Below are positions 46,408-48,275 of a stretch of 48,275 bases of DNA, one piece after another (within the stretch, counting starts at the first letter, position 1; the number at the start of each line of letters is the position of its first letter). The notes under the pieces were generated by a model. The model was not told the origin of the DNA. It worked only from the letters and a program-made list of their open reading frames with translations, and searched no databases. The stretch spans positions 1 to 48,275 of the forward strand of contig NZ_FUXX01000017.1 in the NCBI RefSeq assembly GCF_900167015.1, read 5' to 3'. Source of the DNA: Succinivibrio dextrinosolvens DSM 3072. Lineage in GTDB: Bacteria; Pseudomonadota; Gammaproteobacteria; Enterobacterales; Succinivibrionaceae. The position numbers and the translations under genes are program-made.

Positions 46408-47745
46408 ATGAGAAAGTTTTCACTTATAGCAGCTGCTGTAATTTCCTCCGTTTACGCTGCATCAGCATTGGCAACTCCAACATTTGATTTCCACGGCTAT
46501 TTCCGTTCAGGTTTAGGTCTTTCAAAAGATGGCTCTCAGACTTCATATCAGCTTAAGAATGTTGGTCGTCTGGGTAACGAAAAAGATACCTATGCAGAAC
46601 TTGAGTTTGGTTCAGAATTATTCAAAAAGGGTGATTTAAGCTTTTATGTCGATTCAATGGTTTCTATGACCTCTGATGGAGCTAATGATGGCGAAACAAC
46701 ATCTAAGACAGATAAAGATAAGGCTGATTTTGGTTTAAGACAGTTAAATCTACAGATTAAAGGTTTACTTGATTTTGATAAAGATGCTGTATTGTGGGCA
46801 GGTAAGAGATATTATCAGAGACATGATATCCACATTATCGACTACAAATACTGGGATGTTAGCGGTTCAGGTGCCGGTTTGGAGTACCTGTCATTAGGAC
46901 CAGGTAAACTTTCATTAGCATGGGTTCGTAAACAGTCAAATGATATTGACTACCGTTATGACGACATGGAAGATGCAAATAATGTTTGGGCTACCAAAAA
47001 GAGCGTTAATGTAAACTTCTTCGATGCTCGTTATGCGTTATCTCCTTGGGAAGGAGGCTGGGCAGAGTTTGGTGTAGACTATGCTGTTCCTCGTGGTACA
47101 ACTAGATCTGAGAACAATGGCAGACCAGTTGTTATTGCAAAAGGTTATGATATTGATAACAGCTTAATGCTTACCGCCCTACTCTCACAGAAACATAATT
47201 ATGGCTGGAATGAGACTGTTCTGCAGTTCTCCAACAAGGGTTTAGCTCACCACGCAGTAGACAGTGATGGTTCATGGTTTGATCACTGGAGTGACTGCAA
47301 TAATGCAAAAGGATACAACATCATCGATCACGGTGACTTAGACTTCACAAAAGACTTCCACATGACCTATGTTGCTTCATATGGTTATGCAAAAGACTTA
47401 AGTGAAACCATCGACAACAAGAAACTGGCTAAGTTTGTTGTAAGACCTTGGTATCAGTTAACAGAGTACACAAAGGCTTATGTAGAGGCAGGTACTTACG
47501 TTCAGTCAACCAAATATTTATCTGGCGATAAGGATGTTGAGAGAGGTCACAAGCTAACCTTAGCATACGCAATTGCTCCTGATATTGGTTATAAGGCACG
47601 TCCAGAGCTGAGATTCTTTGTATCTTATTTACATGCAAGAGATTTCAACCCAGAACTGAAAAAAGGAATTCAGAGCTACGATGATACCAATAAGTACTAC
47701 AAGAGAGACTACTGCATTGGTGTTCAAGCTGAAGCATGGTGGTAA
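46408..47745 (+). CDS. LamB-like sugar porin
   Basis: It forms an outer-membrane beta-barrel that lets oligosaccharides in. The ATG at 46408 gives a good signal peptide (MRKFSLIAAAVISSVYAASALA) and a mature start with TPTFDFHGYFRSGLG, as in maltoporin. An upstream TTG frame from 46300 would be translated across the operator and is rejected. Further matches are YAELEFGSELFKKGDLSFYVDSMVS, WAGKRYYQRHDIHIIDYKYWDVSGSGAGLE, and the terminal AEAWW, the aromatic end required for barrel insertion. At 445 residues it is of normal length. Its likely cargo is galacto-oligosaccharides given the locus, though LamB homologs usually carry maltodextrins. The ribosome-binding site is weak. Confidence 0.92.
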   Translation: MRKFSLIAAAVISSVYAASALATPTFDFHGYFRSGLGLSKDGSQTSYQLKNVGRLGNEKDTYAELEFGSELFKKGDLSFYVDSMVSMTSDGANDGETTSKTDKDKADFGLRQLNLQIKGLLDFDKDAVLWAGKRYYQRHDIHIIDYKYWDVSGSGAGLEYLSLGPGKLSLAWVRKQSNDIDYRYDDMEDANNVWATKKSVNVNFFDARYALSPWEGGWAEFGVDYAVPRGTTRSENNGRPVVIAKGYDIDNSLMLTALLSQKHNYGWNETVLQFSNKGLAHHAVDSDGSWFDHWSDCNNAKGYNIIDHGDLDFTKDFHMTYVASYGYAKDLSETIDNKKLAKFVVRPWYQLTEYTKAYVEAGTYVQSTKYLSGDKDVERGHKLTLAYAIAPDIGYKARPELRFFVSYLHARDFNPELKKGIQSYDDTNKYYKRDYCIGVQAEAWW

Positions 47746-47781
47746 TCCACTCTCCTAGCAAATAATGACGATTTTCTTTTG

Positions 47782-47818
47782 ATGGTGATATTTAAACAGT
47801 ATCACCATTTTTCTTTTT
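47782..47818 (+). terminator. Terminator after the porin gene
   Basis: ATGGTGATA and TATCACCAT form a perfect 9-bp stem with a 9-base loop, followed by TTTTTCTTTTTT. Confidence 0.93.
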
Positions 47819-47889
47819 TAAATAATGACAGATACACATATAACAGCCGATGACAAAATAACGGAAACCGCAGAAAACGAAGGATCCTG

Positions 47890-48005
47890 TACTTTGCAAA
47901 GTAGGTACAACATATTCTAATCAAATCTCACAAAAAATTTAAATAACAATCAGTTAGATATTTTTTTTAGTGCTATAATGTAGGTATTATATAGTTGTAC
48001 CTACA
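47890..48005. repeat. GTAGGTA/TACCTAC repeats and palindromes in front of the right-edge gene
   Basis: TACTTTGCAAAGTA (47890-47903) is a perfect 14-bp palindrome. GTAGGTACAAC (47901-47911) and its complement GTTGTACCTAC (47994-48004) are perfect inverted repeats about 80 bp apart. TGTAGGTA (47979-47986) and TACCTACA (47998-48005) form a hairpin immediately after a TATAAT box (47974-47979). Together they may be a terminal repeat of an insertion element plus an operator. Confidence 0.6.
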
Positions 48006-48019
48006 AAGATATTTTATTA

Positions 48020-48275
48020 TGAGTAAAATTGCTCCTCTACCAACAGTTTATTGTTGTAAATCAAAGAATAGAACCTATATTCGCACCTATAAGAACTCTC
48101 GTGTTGAAGGTAAAAATTATCCTGTTAAAACAGATATTCGTAATATTGCTGAAATTGCAAATGGTGAAGGTGTCGGAAGACTTATTTTCAGAGAGGATTT
48201 CTTAAAGGAGAATCCTAAGTTTATAGATAGACCTGTTGTTAGAGTCTTTGATGAGCATTCCAATAAATACGTGTT
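48020..48275 (+). CDS. Probable insertion-element protein, N-terminal part
   Basis: An ATG at 48020 opens a frame that stays open to the window edge (85 codons), beginning MSKIAPLPTVYCCKSKNRTY and including TDIRNIAEIANGEGVGRLIF. The opening with short aromatic strands followed by a basic region and GKNYPVKT resembles the start of some IS1634/IS4-type transposases, but the DDE catalytic part is not in view. Flanking inverted repeats at 47890-48005 support a mobile element. I hold the transposase call with low confidence; a lineage-specific protein is possible. Confidence 0.4.

Overview
The window looks like chromosome of an AT-rich, Gram-negative gammaproteobacterium. The evidence is local gene order shared with E. 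coli (hup, purHD, yjaG and rsd in one stretch; prfC, a yjjV-like TatD gene, serB and radA in another), a LamB-type outer-membrane porin, and many Braun-type lipoproteins. Base composition, the IS types and the carbohydrate genes fit an anaerobic gut or rumen member such as Succinivibrionaceae. That placement is inference; no rRNA is present to test it.

Layout. 1-985: one end of an IS200/IS605 element (tnpA complete, tnpB cut by the window edge). 1080-5499: a frameshifted M15 peptidase lipoprotein, an orphan amino-acid binding protein, a lipoprotein with a duplicated cysteine module, and pgm. 5718-17367: hup, the purHD-TSUP operon, yjaG, a MepM-like endopeptidase, a small orphan gene, a HAD phosphatase/YddA-type ABC operon, and rsd. 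17405-21989: a very tight prfC-tatD-serB-radA operon. 22294-24279: an e(P4)-like acid phosphatase lipoprotein, then an FNT channel paired with a TusA-like protein. 24284-28669: two tandem membrane receptors with SpoIIE/PP2C phosphatase output. 28845-30830: crcB, an AEC transporter and a zinc-ribbon membrane protein. 31154-36362: a large repetitive surface lipoprotein, another lipoprotein, adenine deaminase and a DUF1653 protein.

36487-47745 is a coherent beta-1,4-galactan (arabinogalactan) utilisation locus. A LamB-like porin would admit oligosaccharides and a lipid-anchored GH53 endo-galactanase would cut the polymer. A binding protein with two MalF/MalG-type permeases and an MsmX/MalK-type ATPase would import the products, and a cytoplasmic GH42 beta-galactosidase would finish them. 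A LacI-family repressor lies between the ATPase and porin genes. Its recognition helix carries the same YQ...R residues as E. coli LacI. A nearly perfect symmetric lac-type operator sits directly after the -10 box of the porin promoter, and related sites lie before the binding-protein gene and over the repressor's own -10 box. This regulatory circuit is the most interesting signal I found.

The right edge (about 47890-48275) begins another probable insertion-type gene whose leader carries several copies of a GTAGGTA/TACCTAC motif. I saw no tRNA, rRNA or CRISPR array and no phage region.
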